A DNA stretch of 8,575 bases from CBDUBS01 sp965365445 (GTDB taxonomy: Bacteria; Bacteroidota; Rhodothermia; Rhodothermales; DASSAV01). The stretch spans positions 1 to 8,575 of the forward strand of contig CBDUBS010000157.1 of NCBI GenBank assembly GCA_965365445.1, written 5' to 3'. Position 1 is the stretch's first letter. The number at the start of each line of letters is the position of its first letter. The notes below the pieces were generated by a model, which was given only the letters and a program-made list of their open reading frames with translations, searched no databases and was not told the DNA's origin. A program made the position numbers and the translations under genes. This document shows, in pieces, positions 1-5,840 of the stretch.

Positions 1-290
1 AACGGGCGCTGGAGACGAACGCCTCCACGCTGGCGCTGGCCGGTCTGGGCCTGGGCCTGCTCGTCGGCCGTAAGTGGCTGGCGCTGCCGGTAGTCGTTAC
101 AGGTTTTCTGTTGTGGCACGGTTTGCAGGGCTGGCGCCCTCCGCTGCCCATCCTGCGCAAACTGGGCTTCCGCACCCGGGACGAGATTCTTCAGGAATGG
201 TACGCCCTTCGCGCCCTGCGAGGAGACCTGGAGCCGCTCTGCCGCCCCTCCGACGACCCCGTCCGGATCCTGGATGCCCTGCGCGCATGA
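1..290 (+). CDS. DUF2892 / YgaP-like small membrane protein, C-terminal fragment (5' end outside window)
   Basis: The frame is open from the window edge (first full codon at 3) to TGA at 288-290, giving 95 residues of an incomplete protein. It begins RALETNASTLALAGLGLGL, then a second hydrophobic stretch (WLALPVVVTGFLLWHGLQGW), so there are two short membrane segments at about residues 9-22 and 25-45. A basic, cytoplasmic-looking tail follows (PPLPILRKLGFRTRDEILQE, then WYALRALRGDLEPL). From memory this resembles DUF2892 membrane proteins, often found with rhodanese domains or alone, where a GWCPPLP-type motif follows the second helix; here the Cys position is Arg (GWRPPLP). No molecular function can be claimed. 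The start codon and any upstream domain lie outside the window. A spurious overlapping frame at 74-355 was rejected because it lacks this family resemblance. Confidence 0.6.
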   Translation, partial: RALETNASTLALAGLGLGLLVGRKWLALPVVVTGFLLWHGLQGWRPPLPILRKLGFRTRDEILQEWYALRALRGDLEPLCRPSDDPVRILDALRA

Positions 291-317
291 AGCCCCCCGC
301 CGAACGGGATGGGCGTG

Positions 318-351
318 ATGCGGGATCTGTTCAGGGGTTCATGAATGCCTT
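318..351 (+). repeat. R0: degenerate 3' fragment of the palindromic intergenic repeat
   Basis: Starting 27 bases after the first gene's stop, this stretch contains GCGGGATCTGTT followed by CAGGGGTTCATGAATGCCTT. The first part matches the 3' side of R1 (449-460). The second matches the interior of R3 near 5932-5953 (CAGGGCTTCATCCATGCCTT) with a few changes. It looks like a decayed right half of the same repeat family. Confidence 0.5.
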
Positions 352-467
352 TTGATACCTCAACATAAACACGTCATCCCGCACCCCGCAGAGCGGGAGA
401 GGCTCCCGCTGAGCGGGACAGGTTCCCGCAAAGCGGGACAGGCTTGACGCGGGATCTGTTGAGGTAT
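351..467. repeat. R1: palindromic intergenic repeat bounded by an 11-bp inverted repeat
   Basis: The outer boundary is a perfect 11-bp inverted repeat, ATACCTCAACA (355-365) against TGTTGAGGTAT (457-467). Inside it is a second pair, ATCCCGC (376-382) against GCGGGAT (449-455). Between them lie three short hairpin units (385-444). The left 32 bases (351-382) recur exactly at 479-510 as the start of R2. A transcript of this region could fold into a long stem with three side hairpins. No coding content is credible here. Confidence 0.8.
385..444. repeat. Three tandem 20-bp hairpin units inside R1
   Basis: Units at 385-404, 405-424 and 425-444 follow CCCGC-NNA-GCGGG-ANAGGYT, each a 5-bp stem with a 3-base loop and a short spacer. 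Changes between units are few (loops AGA, TGA, AAA; GAGAGG versus GACAGG). R2 and R3 carry one unit each (513-532 and 5872-5891), so R1 appears locally expanded, probably by slippage or unequal recombination. Confidence 0.85.
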
Positions 468-478
468 GCAGCAGCCCG

Positions 479-599
479 TTTGATACCTCAACATAAACAC
501 GTCATCCCGCGCCCCGCAGAGCGGGACAGGCTCGACGCGGGATCTCATAAGGGCTTCATCCATCCCTTCTGAGATCCCGGCTCGGGGGCCGGGATGACG
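479..599. repeat. R2: palindromic intergenic repeat, full-length copy
   Basis: It starts with the same 32-bp sequence as R1. The 51 bases at 497-547 are identical to 5856-5906 in R3. The left half is a stem ATCCCGCG/CGCGGGAT enclosing one CCCGC-AGA-GCGGG hairpin. After GGGCTTCATC and CCTTCTGAG, the right half is ATCCCGGC-TCGGGG-GCCGGGAT. The outer edges CGTCATCCCG and CGGGATGACG are themselves inverted repeats, so the element is a palindrome built from two smaller palindromes. It resembles REP/BIME-type or miniature inverted repeat elements in organisation; no transposase is visible. Confidence 0.85.
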
Positions 600-675
600 T
601 GGTTGTACGGGGCCGGGATGACGTGGTTGTACGGGGCCGGGATGACGTGGTTTTTGTAAGGCCGGGATGGCGTAG
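587..675. repeat. Tandem 24-bp repeats of the right arm of R2
   Basis: The right-arm motif GGCCGGGATGACG occurs at 587-599, 611-623 and 635-647, with a degenerate copy (GATGGCG ending) at 660-672. The first two units are exact 24-bp repeats (587-610, 611-634) joined by TGGTTGTACGG. The third has a T-rich, altered spacer. Only the right arm is amplified; the CGTCATCCCGCG left arm is single. On the minus strand the unit spells the octapeptide NHVIPAPY, a by-product of the 24-bp period rather than evidence of a gene. Confidence 0.85.
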
Positions 676-767
676 ATGTGGCCCGAAACGCGTATGAAAA
701 ATCGTTGCGGGTGTAACTTCCGCTCGGCATTTGCGATATGCTACGTGTTCATGGAGTCACCGTACAC

Positions 768-773
768 AGGAGG
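768..773 (+). promoter_or_regulatory. Shine-Dalgarno that sets the start of the lipocalin-like gene
   Basis: AGGAGG lies 8 bases before the ATG at 782. It favours that start over the in-frame ATG at 731, which would add 17 residues ahead of the signal peptide. Confidence 0.8.
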
Positions 774-781
774 ACACGTTC

Positions 782-1228
782 ATGTCGTCGTTACAGAAAA
801 CCCTGCTCTTTTCCCTGTTCGCCGTTGCCGCCCTGATTCTGGCCGTCCCGCCGCAATACGTACAGGGACAGGCGCGGCCCAAAATGGAAGGGGAGTGGCG
901 CGTCAGTTACGTAAAGTATACGTCCGGCAGTTCCAGCTGGACCATCGATACCCCCGCCCCGACGCTGGCCGTTTTCGGGGAGAAGTATTACAGCATCAGC
1001 GGCGTGCCGGAGCCCGACCGCCCGGCCGATCTCATTCCGTTCGTAGGGACGGCCGGTACGTACGAGATGGAGGGTTCGACGCTGGTTTTGCAGCCTTCCA
1101 TCGCCCGTGGGGCGGCCGCCCCTGCCGCCCGGCTGACGCAGGAAACGCGGGTACTGGATAACAATTTGTTCCTTACGTACAAGCAGGGCGATGCCACCAT
1201 CGTGGTGCGCCTGACCCGGCTGAGCTGA
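782..1228 (+). CDS. Secreted lipocalin-like hypothetical protein, 148 aa
   Basis: The start at 782 is chosen for its strong Shine-Dalgarno and because it puts a signal peptide at the N-terminus: a lysine at residue 6, a hydrophobic core at about 8-22 (LLFSLFAVAALILAV), and a likely cleavage region near 29-31 (VQGQA). There is no lipobox cysteine, so it is expected to be soluble in the periplasm or exported. The mature part begins MEGEWRVSYVKYTSG and contains AGTYEMEGSTLVLQP and a C-terminal strand TIVVRLTRLS. A 'G-W-x' start, alternating beta strands and a 'GTYxxxGxTL' turn are typical of small lipocalin-like domains. Ligand and role are unknown. It is flanked by repeats upstream and a terminator downstream, so it is probably monocistronic. 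The signal peptide is clear; the fold is inferred from memory. Confidence 0.75.
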   Translation: MSSLQKTLLFSLFAVAALILAVPPQYVQGQARPKMEGEWRVSYVKYTSGSSSWTIDTPAPTLAVFGEKYYSISGVPEPDRPADLIPFVGTAGTYEMEGSTLVLQPSIARGAAAPAARLTQETRVLDNNLFLTYKQGDATIVVRLTRLS

Positions 1229-1239
1229 TTTCGGTCTGC

Positions 1240-1271
1240 AACGCCCCGGCCCTCGCCGGGGCGTTTTTTTT
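1240..1271 (+). terminator. Strong Rho-independent terminator after the lipocalin-like gene
   Basis: A perfect G+C-rich stem, ACGCCCCGGC (1241-1250) and GCCGGGGCGT (1255-1264), with loop CCTC, extends by an A-T pair (1240/1265) and runs into eight Ts (1264-1271). It starts 12 bases after the stop codon and separates this gene from the oxidoreductase operon. Confidence 0.93.
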
Positions 1272-1529
1272 GGCCCCCGGCCGCCCGGGTCCCAACCAGA
1301 AAGGATTTGCGACCGCTGCTTTCCCATTGTTAACCTCCGGGGGCCTTATGCCTTAGTTGAGTAAAACCAGCTACATTGTAGTGTATGCCCCTACAAAAAA
1401 CGCCAGGTTTTCCTCACTCGATGAATAGCCCTTTACCTTTGCCCGGCATTTCGGTTACGGTTAGCCTGCCCTGTAGAGCCTGTACGAACCGACAGGCCGA
1501 TTCGTCCATCGGATTATCGAGGCGACCGT
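1272..1529 (+). other. Non-coding region upstream of the oxidoreductase operon, with dyads and leader hairpins
   Basis: No gene is supported in these 258 bases. An inverted repeat pairs GGCCCCCGG (1272-1280) with CCGGGGGCC (1337-1345) across 56 bases. A short operator-like dyad CTACA-T-TGTAG sits at 1371-1381. Downstream of the promoter candidate, two small hairpins are possible in the leader: GCCTGT/ACAGGC (1478-1483 with 1492-1497) and CCGAT/ATCGG (1497-1501 with 1508-1512), sharing base 1497. The last ends 17 bases before the ATG. No known riboswitch or T-box could be recognised. Confidence 0.45.
1408..1441 (+). promoter_or_regulatory. Candidate Bacteroidota-type promoter for the oxidoreductase operon
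   Basis: TACCTTTG at 1434-1441 matches the Bacteroidota -7 consensus TAnnTTTG exactly. A T-run (TTTTCC, 1408-1413) lies at about the right distance for the weak -33 element. Transcription would start near 1448, leaving a leader of roughly 80 bases before the ATG at 1530. The -33 match is poor, so this rests mainly on the -7 box and its position after a terminator. Confidence 0.4.
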
Positions 1530-2954
1530 ATGACCACGCAAACGATGCCGCCCCCTTCCCGTCCCCGGCCTTTCGTTTTTCCGGAGTTCTGCAAGGCGTG
1601 CGGGAGATGCGTGCCGGCCTGCCCGAAGGGGTGCCTGGCGCTCGGCGCGCAGATCGACCCCCGGACGGGCCTCACGCCGGTCGTGCTCGACCTGGACCAG
1701 TGCAACGGCTGCGGGCTGTGTTTCGAGGCGTGCCCGGAGCCCTTCGGGTTGTTGCCGGAGCAGGATGGGGCGGCCCGCCGGGAGGCCGACCGGTATTTCG
1801 GAGCCCGGCCGAGCACGGCGCCCCGGCCGACCGACATACCGGATGAAGTGCTCCGGCTGCCGGAGGTGCAACCCCTGGTCATCAAGGGCGCCCACGCTTC
1901 CGCCGTAGGCGCCCTGCTGGCAGGGTGCCGCCACTTCTTCGGCTACCCGATAACCCCCTCCACCGAGGGGGCGGAACTGCTGGCCGAACTCATGCCGTCG
2001 CTGGGCGGCTCGTTCGTGCAGGCGGTGAGCGAGGTGGCCGCCATCAACATGATGTACGGGTGCGGCGGGGCCGGGCTCCGCACGATGACGTTTACCTCCT
2101 CGCCCGGCTTCAGCCTGATGCTCGAAGGGATTTCGTATATGATCGGGGCGGAGGCGCCCGGCGTTATCGTAAACATCATGCGCGGCGGGCCGGGACTGGG
2201 CAACATCGGACCCGAGCAGAGCGACATCAAGCTGGTATGCCGGGGGCTCGGACACGGAAACACCCATGCCGTCGTGCTGGCGCCCAGCTCCCCGCAGGAG
2301 ATGCTCGACCTGACGATGCTGGCCTTCGACCTCAGTTTCCGGTACCGGAACCCCGTCATCGTGGCCGGCGACGGATACCTGGGGCAGATTACCGGACGGG
2401 TGAACCTGCCCCGTACGATGGTCAAACCCGGCATCCCGCTGTGGGCGGTATACGGAGACGAAGGGCACCGGGCCAACCTGATCTGCTCGATCCACCTCTC
2501 CGAGACGGACCTGGAGGAGCACAACCGGCGGCTGAACGAGAAGTACCGCCGCATCACCGAGGCGGAGCAGCGGGCGGAACGGTACCGCTGCGACGACGCC
2601 GAATGGCTGCTGGTCGCCTCCAACACCCCGGCCCGCATTGCACGGGCCGCGGTCGAAGCGCTTCGGGAAAGAGGCATCCGGGCGGGGTTGTACAGGCCGA
2701 TCACGCTGTGGCCGTTCCCCATCGACGGACTGCTCGGTTTGCTCGGCCGCGCCCGCGGCATCGTGATGGTGGAAGCAGGCCCGGGTCAGCTGGAGGATGA
2801 ACTTCGCCTGGCCCTGAGCTGGTCAGGGTACGGCCCTGTTCCGCCGATTCACCGGGTCGTGCGGTACGGGGGCGTCCTCCCGCAGCAGCACGATATCATC
2901 AACGAAGTGGCCGGCCTGGAGGGGCGTTTCCATGGAGACCGTGTTTTATCATAA
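1530..2954 (+). CDS. vorB: 2-oxoacid:ferredoxin oxidoreductase, ferredoxin (delta)-alpha fusion subunit, VorB-like
   Basis: This 474-residue protein joins two subunits that are often separate. Residues 15-71 are a 2x[4Fe-4S] ferredoxin domain with CxxCxxCxxxCP motifs (C21, C24, C27, C31; C58, C61, C64, C68), equivalent to delta. After a linker, residues 114 to about 330 are the alpha domain, with FGYPITPSTEG at 137-147, SEVAAINMMYG, MRGGPGLGNIGPEQSD and FRYRNPVIVAGDGYLGQ. The GLGNIGP form is what I recall from 3-methyl-2-oxobutanoate (VorB) rather than 2-oxoglutarate (KorA) enzymes. A C-terminal domain II follows from about 355 (LYRPITLWPFP; VEAGPGQLEDE). With the next gene it would oxidise 2-oxoacids plus CoA to acyl-CoA and CO2, passing electrons to ferredoxin in the cytoplasm. 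A weak GAGG (1519-1522) precedes the ATG. Substrate range is inferred; 2-oxoglutarate or aryl-pyruvates remain possible. Confidence 0.87.
   Translation: MTTQTMPPPSRPRPFVFPEFCKACGRCVPACPKGCLALGAQIDPRTGLTPVVLDLDQCNGCGLCFEACPEPFGLLPEQDGAARREADRYFGARPSTAPRPTDIPDEVLRLPEVQPLVIKGAHASAVGALLAGCRHFFGYPITPSTEGAELLAELMPSLGGSFVQAVSEVAAINMMYGCGGAGLRTMTFTSSPGFSLMLEGISYMIGAEAPGVIVNIMRGGPGLGNIGPEQSDIKLVCRGLGHGNTHAVVLAPSSPQEMLDLTMLAFDLSFRYRNPVIVAGDGYLGQITGRVNLPRTMVKPGIPLWAVYGDEGHRANLICSIHLSETDLEEHNRRLNEKYRRITEAEQRAERYRCDDAEWLLVASNTPARIARAAVEALRERGIRAGLYRPITLWPFPIDGLLGLLGRARGIVMVEAGPGQLEDELRLALSWSGYGPVPPIHRVVRYGGVLPQQHDIINEVAGLEGRFHGDRVLS
2918..2924 (+). promoter_or_regulatory. Shine-Dalgarno inside the upstream gene, for the beta-gamma subunit
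   Basis: GGAGGGG sits 7 bases before the ATG at 2932, within the last codons of the delta-alpha gene. It supports 2932 as the true start and therefore a genuine 23-nt gene overlap (2932-2954). Confidence 0.8.
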
Positions 2955-4416
2955 GTTCGAGCGCCACGCCCACGGCGAGGGGCTGAAGGCCCACACCACG
3001 CACTACTGCGCCGGTTGCGGGCACGGCCTGATCCATAAATACGTGGCGGAGGCCGTGGACTTCCTCGGCATCCAGGACCGCACGGTGGCCGTCTCGCCGG
3101 TCGGGTGCGCCGTATTCCTGTACAACTACCTGGATGTCGGCAACACGCAGGCGGCCCACGGCAGGGCCCCGGCCGTGGGGCTGGGCCACAAAATGGCGAA
3201 CCCCCGGTCCGTCGTCATCAGCTATCAGGGCGATGGGGACCTGGCCTCCATCGGGCTGGCGGAAATCGTCCAGGTGGCCCAGATGGGCATACCGTTTACC
3301 GTCGTGTTCGTGAACAACGCCATTTACGGCATGACCGGCGGCCAGATGGCCCCGACCACGCTCATGGAGCAGCACACCACCACGTCGCCCGCCGGGCGGA
3401 CGCACCTGATGGGGCAGCCGCTCAAGGTGGCGGAGATGATGGCCCAGCTCGACGGGCCGATTTACGTAGAGCGGGTCGCCCTGTTCAACAACCAGCAGCG
3501 TCACCGCGCCCGGAAGGCCGTTCGGAAGGCGCTCCGGGTGCAGGCGGAGAACCTGGGGTTCGGATTCGTGGAAATACTCGCCGAGTGCCCGACCCATCTC
3601 CACATGAGCCCGGAAGAAGCCGAGCGGTGGATGGAGGAGCATATGGTTCCGGTGTTTCCGCTGGGCGTGAAGAAGGACCTGCCGGGTGAATCATGGTTCC
3701 ACCCCGGCCCTCCCGTGTTCGATTCGGACGCGCTGCTCGAAACCCTGAACGCCCGCACCGAGGCCGCCCCCCGTTTCAGCGACGGGTTTCCCGCGCACCT
3801 CCACCGGGAGGACGTAGCGCTCAAGTTTGCCGGCGCCGGGGGCGACGGGGCGCAAACCATCGCGAAGCTGACCTGCCAGACGGCCGTCAACGAAGGGTTC
3901 GACGGCACCTGTATCCCGAGCTACGGCCCCGAATCGCGGGGCGGCACGTCCTACGCCGACGTACACGTAGCCCGCGAGGACGTGCTCTCGCCGGCGGCTC
4001 CGCACCCCCACGTACTGGTGGCGTTCAACCGGCCCAGCCTGATGAAATTCGGGCCGACCGTACAGGCCGGAGGAACCATCCTGTACGACGACACGGTCAT
4101 CCCCGACCCGCCGGAGTTCGATGAATCCATTCGCGTCCTGTCGGCGCCGTTCACCCGGATCGCCGCCGACCTGGGCAGCCTGAAAGTGAAGAACCTCGTC
4201 GCCCTGGGGGCGCTGCAGGCGGCTACGTCCCTGTTTCCCGAGGCGGCCTTCCTGGCGGCGCTCCGGCAGATGTTCGCCCCGGACGAGGACCTCATCCGGC
4301 TGGACGAGCAGGCGTTCGCGCTCGGGCGCGCCGCCGTGAAGCGATCCGCACCTTTCCTCTCCACCGGGCTCGCGGCGGTCCCCGCCCCTGCCCCGGAAGC
4401 ACCTTACTCATTATAA
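2932..4416 (+). CDS. vorA: 2-oxoacid:ferredoxin oxidoreductase, beta (TPP)-gamma fusion subunit, VorA/VorC-like
   Basis: The 494-residue protein has an N-terminal TPP-binding beta domain (about 1-250) and a C-terminal gamma domain (about 294-480). In beta, C26 and C29 (HYCAGCGHG), C59 (SPVGCAVF) and C219 (AECPT) have spacing like the four cysteines that hold the single [4Fe-4S] cluster in OFOR beta subunits. The TPP/Mg motif is QGDGD (99-103) with VNNAIYGMTGGQMAPTT from 127. The HGRAPAV and GMTGGQMAPTT wording matches VorA proteins. In gamma, FAGAGGDGAQT (299-309) replaces the usual GxGGQG turn, and PSYGPESRGGTS (329-340) is the conserved CoA-site region. It forms the catalytic complex with the upstream subunit. 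Subunits are commonly separate, so both proteins together make a two-chain enzyme. Overlap with the upstream gene implies coupled translation. Confidence 0.87.
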   Translation: METVFYHKFERHAHGEGLKAHTTHYCAGCGHGLIHKYVAEAVDFLGIQDRTVAVSPVGCAVFLYNYLDVGNTQAAHGRAPAVGLGHKMANPRSVVISYQGDGDLASIGLAEIVQVAQMGIPFTVVFVNNAIYGMTGGQMAPTTLMEQHTTTSPAGRTHLMGQPLKVAEMMAQLDGPIYVERVALFNNQQRHRARKAVRKALRVQAENLGFGFVEILAECPTHLHMSPEEAERWMEEHMVPVFPLGVKKDLPGESWFHPGPPVFDSDALLETLNARTEAAPRFSDGFPAHLHREDVALKFAGAGGDGAQTIAKLTCQTAVNEGFDGTCIPSYGPESRGGTSYADVHVAREDVLSPAAPHPHVLVAFNRPSLMKFGPTVQAGGTILYDDTVIPDPPEFDESIRVLSAPFTRIAADLGSLKVKNLVALGALQAATSLFPEAAFLAALRQMFAPDEDLIRLDEQAFALGRAAVKRSAPFLSTGLAAVPAPAPEAPYSL

Positions 4417-4423
4417 CGCATCC

Positions 4424-5785
4424 ATGGAAATCCCTCACACGATCACGGAGGTCGAAGAAGACCTCAACCCGTTCCACATCGCGCAGGAGCAATTCAGGCG
4501 GGCCGTGAAGTACCTGCCCGATGTAAAAGAAGGCATGTTGAACTTCCTCGTCCGCCCCGACCGGCTCATCTCGGTGGAGTTCCCCATACAGACCAGCGAC
4601 GGCTCCATCGTCAGTTTCGTGGGCCACCGCGCCCTGCACAACCGGGTGCGGGGGCCGGGCAAGGGCGGCATCCGGTTCAGTCCGGATGTGAGCGCCGACG
4701 AGGTGTGCGCCCTTGCGTCGTGGATGACCTGGAAGTGCGCCGTCGTGGATATCCCGTTCGGCGGGGCCAAAGGCGGGGTAGCCTGCAATCCGGAAAAGCT
4801 GACCCGTGAGGACCTGCGCCGCATTACGCGCCGGTTCATTGCAGAGCTGGGCGACAACATCGGGCCGCACACGGATATCCCGGCCCCCGACGTCAACACC
4901 GACGCCGAGACGATGGCCTGGGTGTACGATACCTACGACATGATGCATCCGGGGCGGAACAACCTGCCGGTCGTTACCGGAAAGCCGGTGGATATGGGCG
5001 GCTCGCTGGGCCGGAGGGAGTCTACGTCCCGGGGGTGCCTGTTCGTCACCCGGCGCGCCCTGGAGCGGGGTCTGGTCGAGGGGATGCCCTCCGTGGAGGG
5101 GCGTACGGTGGTGGTGCAGGGGTTCGGAAAGGTCGGCTCCATAGCCGCCGAGTTGTTCGAGGAAGCCGGGGCGGTAATCGTGGCGGTCAGCGACGTACAC
5201 GGCGGCGTATACGCCCCGGAGGGTCTGCCGGTGCGGGAGGCGCTCCGGCACGCCCGGGAAACGGGTTCCGTGGTGGGTATGCCCGGCACGCAGCCGGTCG
5301 GCAACGACGCGCTGCTGGAGCTTCCGTGCGACATCCTGATACCGGCCGCGCTCGAAAACCAGATCCGGGCGGATAACGCCCGCCGGATTCAGGCCCGCCT
5401 CATTGTGGAGGGCGCCAACGGCCCGACGACCCCCGCCGCCGACCGCATCCTGGCCGAGCGGGGCATCCCGGTGCTGCCGGATATCCTCGCCAACGCCGGA
5501 GGGGTTACCGTAAGCTATTACGAGTGGGTGCAGAACATCGAAAACGAGCAGTGGGACGAGAAGGACGTCAACGAGAAGCTCTGCCGCAAGATGGTGCGTG
5601 CCACCGACGCCGTGCTGGATATGCAGCGGAAAGTAAATGGCGCCCTGGTCGAACTGACCGCGAAAAGGGAGGAGTTGAAGGGCCGCAACGGCTCGCTCGC
5701 TCCGGTCGATCTGCGCACGGCCGCCTACATCCTGGCCGTGCGCCGGGTGGCGTCGGTGGCGCAGGAGCGGGGGATCTGGCCGTGA
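4424..5785 (+). CDS. gdhA: Glutamate dehydrogenase (Glu/Leu/Phe/Val dehydrogenase family), 453 aa
   Basis: It catalyses reversible oxidative deamination of glutamate to 2-oxoglutarate and ammonia with NAD(P). Family residues are present: K80 in GPGKGGIRF, K104 in MTWKCAVVD, catalytic K116 in PFGGAKGGV, and catalytic D156 in IPAPDVNTD. The Rossmann fold follows with GFGKVG at 233-238, then EGANGPTTPAAD and NAGGVTVSYYEWVQN, where S364 is the serine expected for a glutamate-type substrate pocket. Length is near, slightly above, the usual 415-450. The start is 7 bases after the stop of the beta-gamma gene, with no visible Shine-Dalgarno, which suggests coupling or SD-independent initiation. Next to an oxidoreductase and a transaminase, its likely job is to recycle 2-oxoglutarate during amino acid catabolism. 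Leucine or valine dehydrogenase activity is less likely but possible. Cofactor preference cannot be decided from sequence alone. Confidence 0.92.
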   Translation: MEIPHTITEVEEDLNPFHIAQEQFRRAVKYLPDVKEGMLNFLVRPDRLISVEFPIQTSDGSIVSFVGHRALHNRVRGPGKGGIRFSPDVSADEVCALASWMTWKCAVVDIPFGGAKGGVACNPEKLTREDLRRITRRFIAELGDNIGPHTDIPAPDVNTDAETMAWVYDTYDMMHPGRNNLPVVTGKPVDMGGSLGRRESTSRGCLFVTRRALERGLVEGMPSVEGRTVVVQGFGKVGSIAAELFEEAGAVIVAVSDVHGGVYAPEGLPVREALRHARETGSVVGMPGTQPVGNDALLELPCDILIPAALENQIRADNARRIQARLIVEGANGPTTPAADRILAERGIPVLPDILANAGGVTVSYYEWVQNIENEQWDEKDVNEKLCRKMVRATDAVLDMQRKVNGALVELTAKREELKGRNGSLAPVDLRTAAYILAVRRVASVAQERGIWP

Positions 5786-5840
5786 CAAAGCCGGCAAGGC
5801 CCATTCCGGCCTCTGTTCAGGTAGGCCACATCCGTCTCTG

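Noticed and set aside
74..355. Plus-strand frame at the left edge running through the end of the membrane protein
   Set aside because: It overlaps the DUF2892-like frame out of phase and ends inside the repeat region; composition is arginine/proline-rich with no motif.
360..563. Minus-strand open frame with RSRVEPVPLCGARDD, also seen at 5725-5907
   Set aside because: The same peptide appears at both loci because both cover the identical 51-bp repeat block; it is repeat-derived, not a gene family.
299..675. CRISPR array
   Set aside because: Repeats are internally palindromic, of uneven length and lack regular unique spacers; the 24-bp tandem has no 25-40 bp variable spacers, and no cas gene is present.
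545..730. Minus-strand open frame with NHVIPAPY octapeptide repeats
   Set aside because: It is read entirely through the 24-bp tandem repeats and adjoining intergenic sequence, and the repetition comes from the DNA unit. No ribosome site or homologue pattern supports a gene.
676..1161. Plus-strand frame overlapping the lipocalin-like gene
   Set aside because: It is out of frame with the signal-peptide protein that has the Shine-Dalgarno; the arginine/proline-rich product looks like a shadow.
1357..1384. Sigma70-like promoter TTGAGT-16-TAGTGT
   Set aside because: The -10 match is poor and the dyad and TAnnTTTG box nearby are better explained; not listed as a feature.
1461..2522. Long minus-strand open frame (353 codons) opposite the delta-alpha gene, and similar ones at 4292-5797, 6186-7421 and 7199-8260
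   Set aside because: These are antisense shadows typical of high-GC genes. Their translations are rich in R, G, P and H, without domains, while the + strand proteins have full sets of family motifs.
5790..5812. Terminator after glutamate dehydrogenase (GCCGG...CCGGC)
   Set aside because: The stem is only 5 bp with an 11-base loop and there is no T tract.
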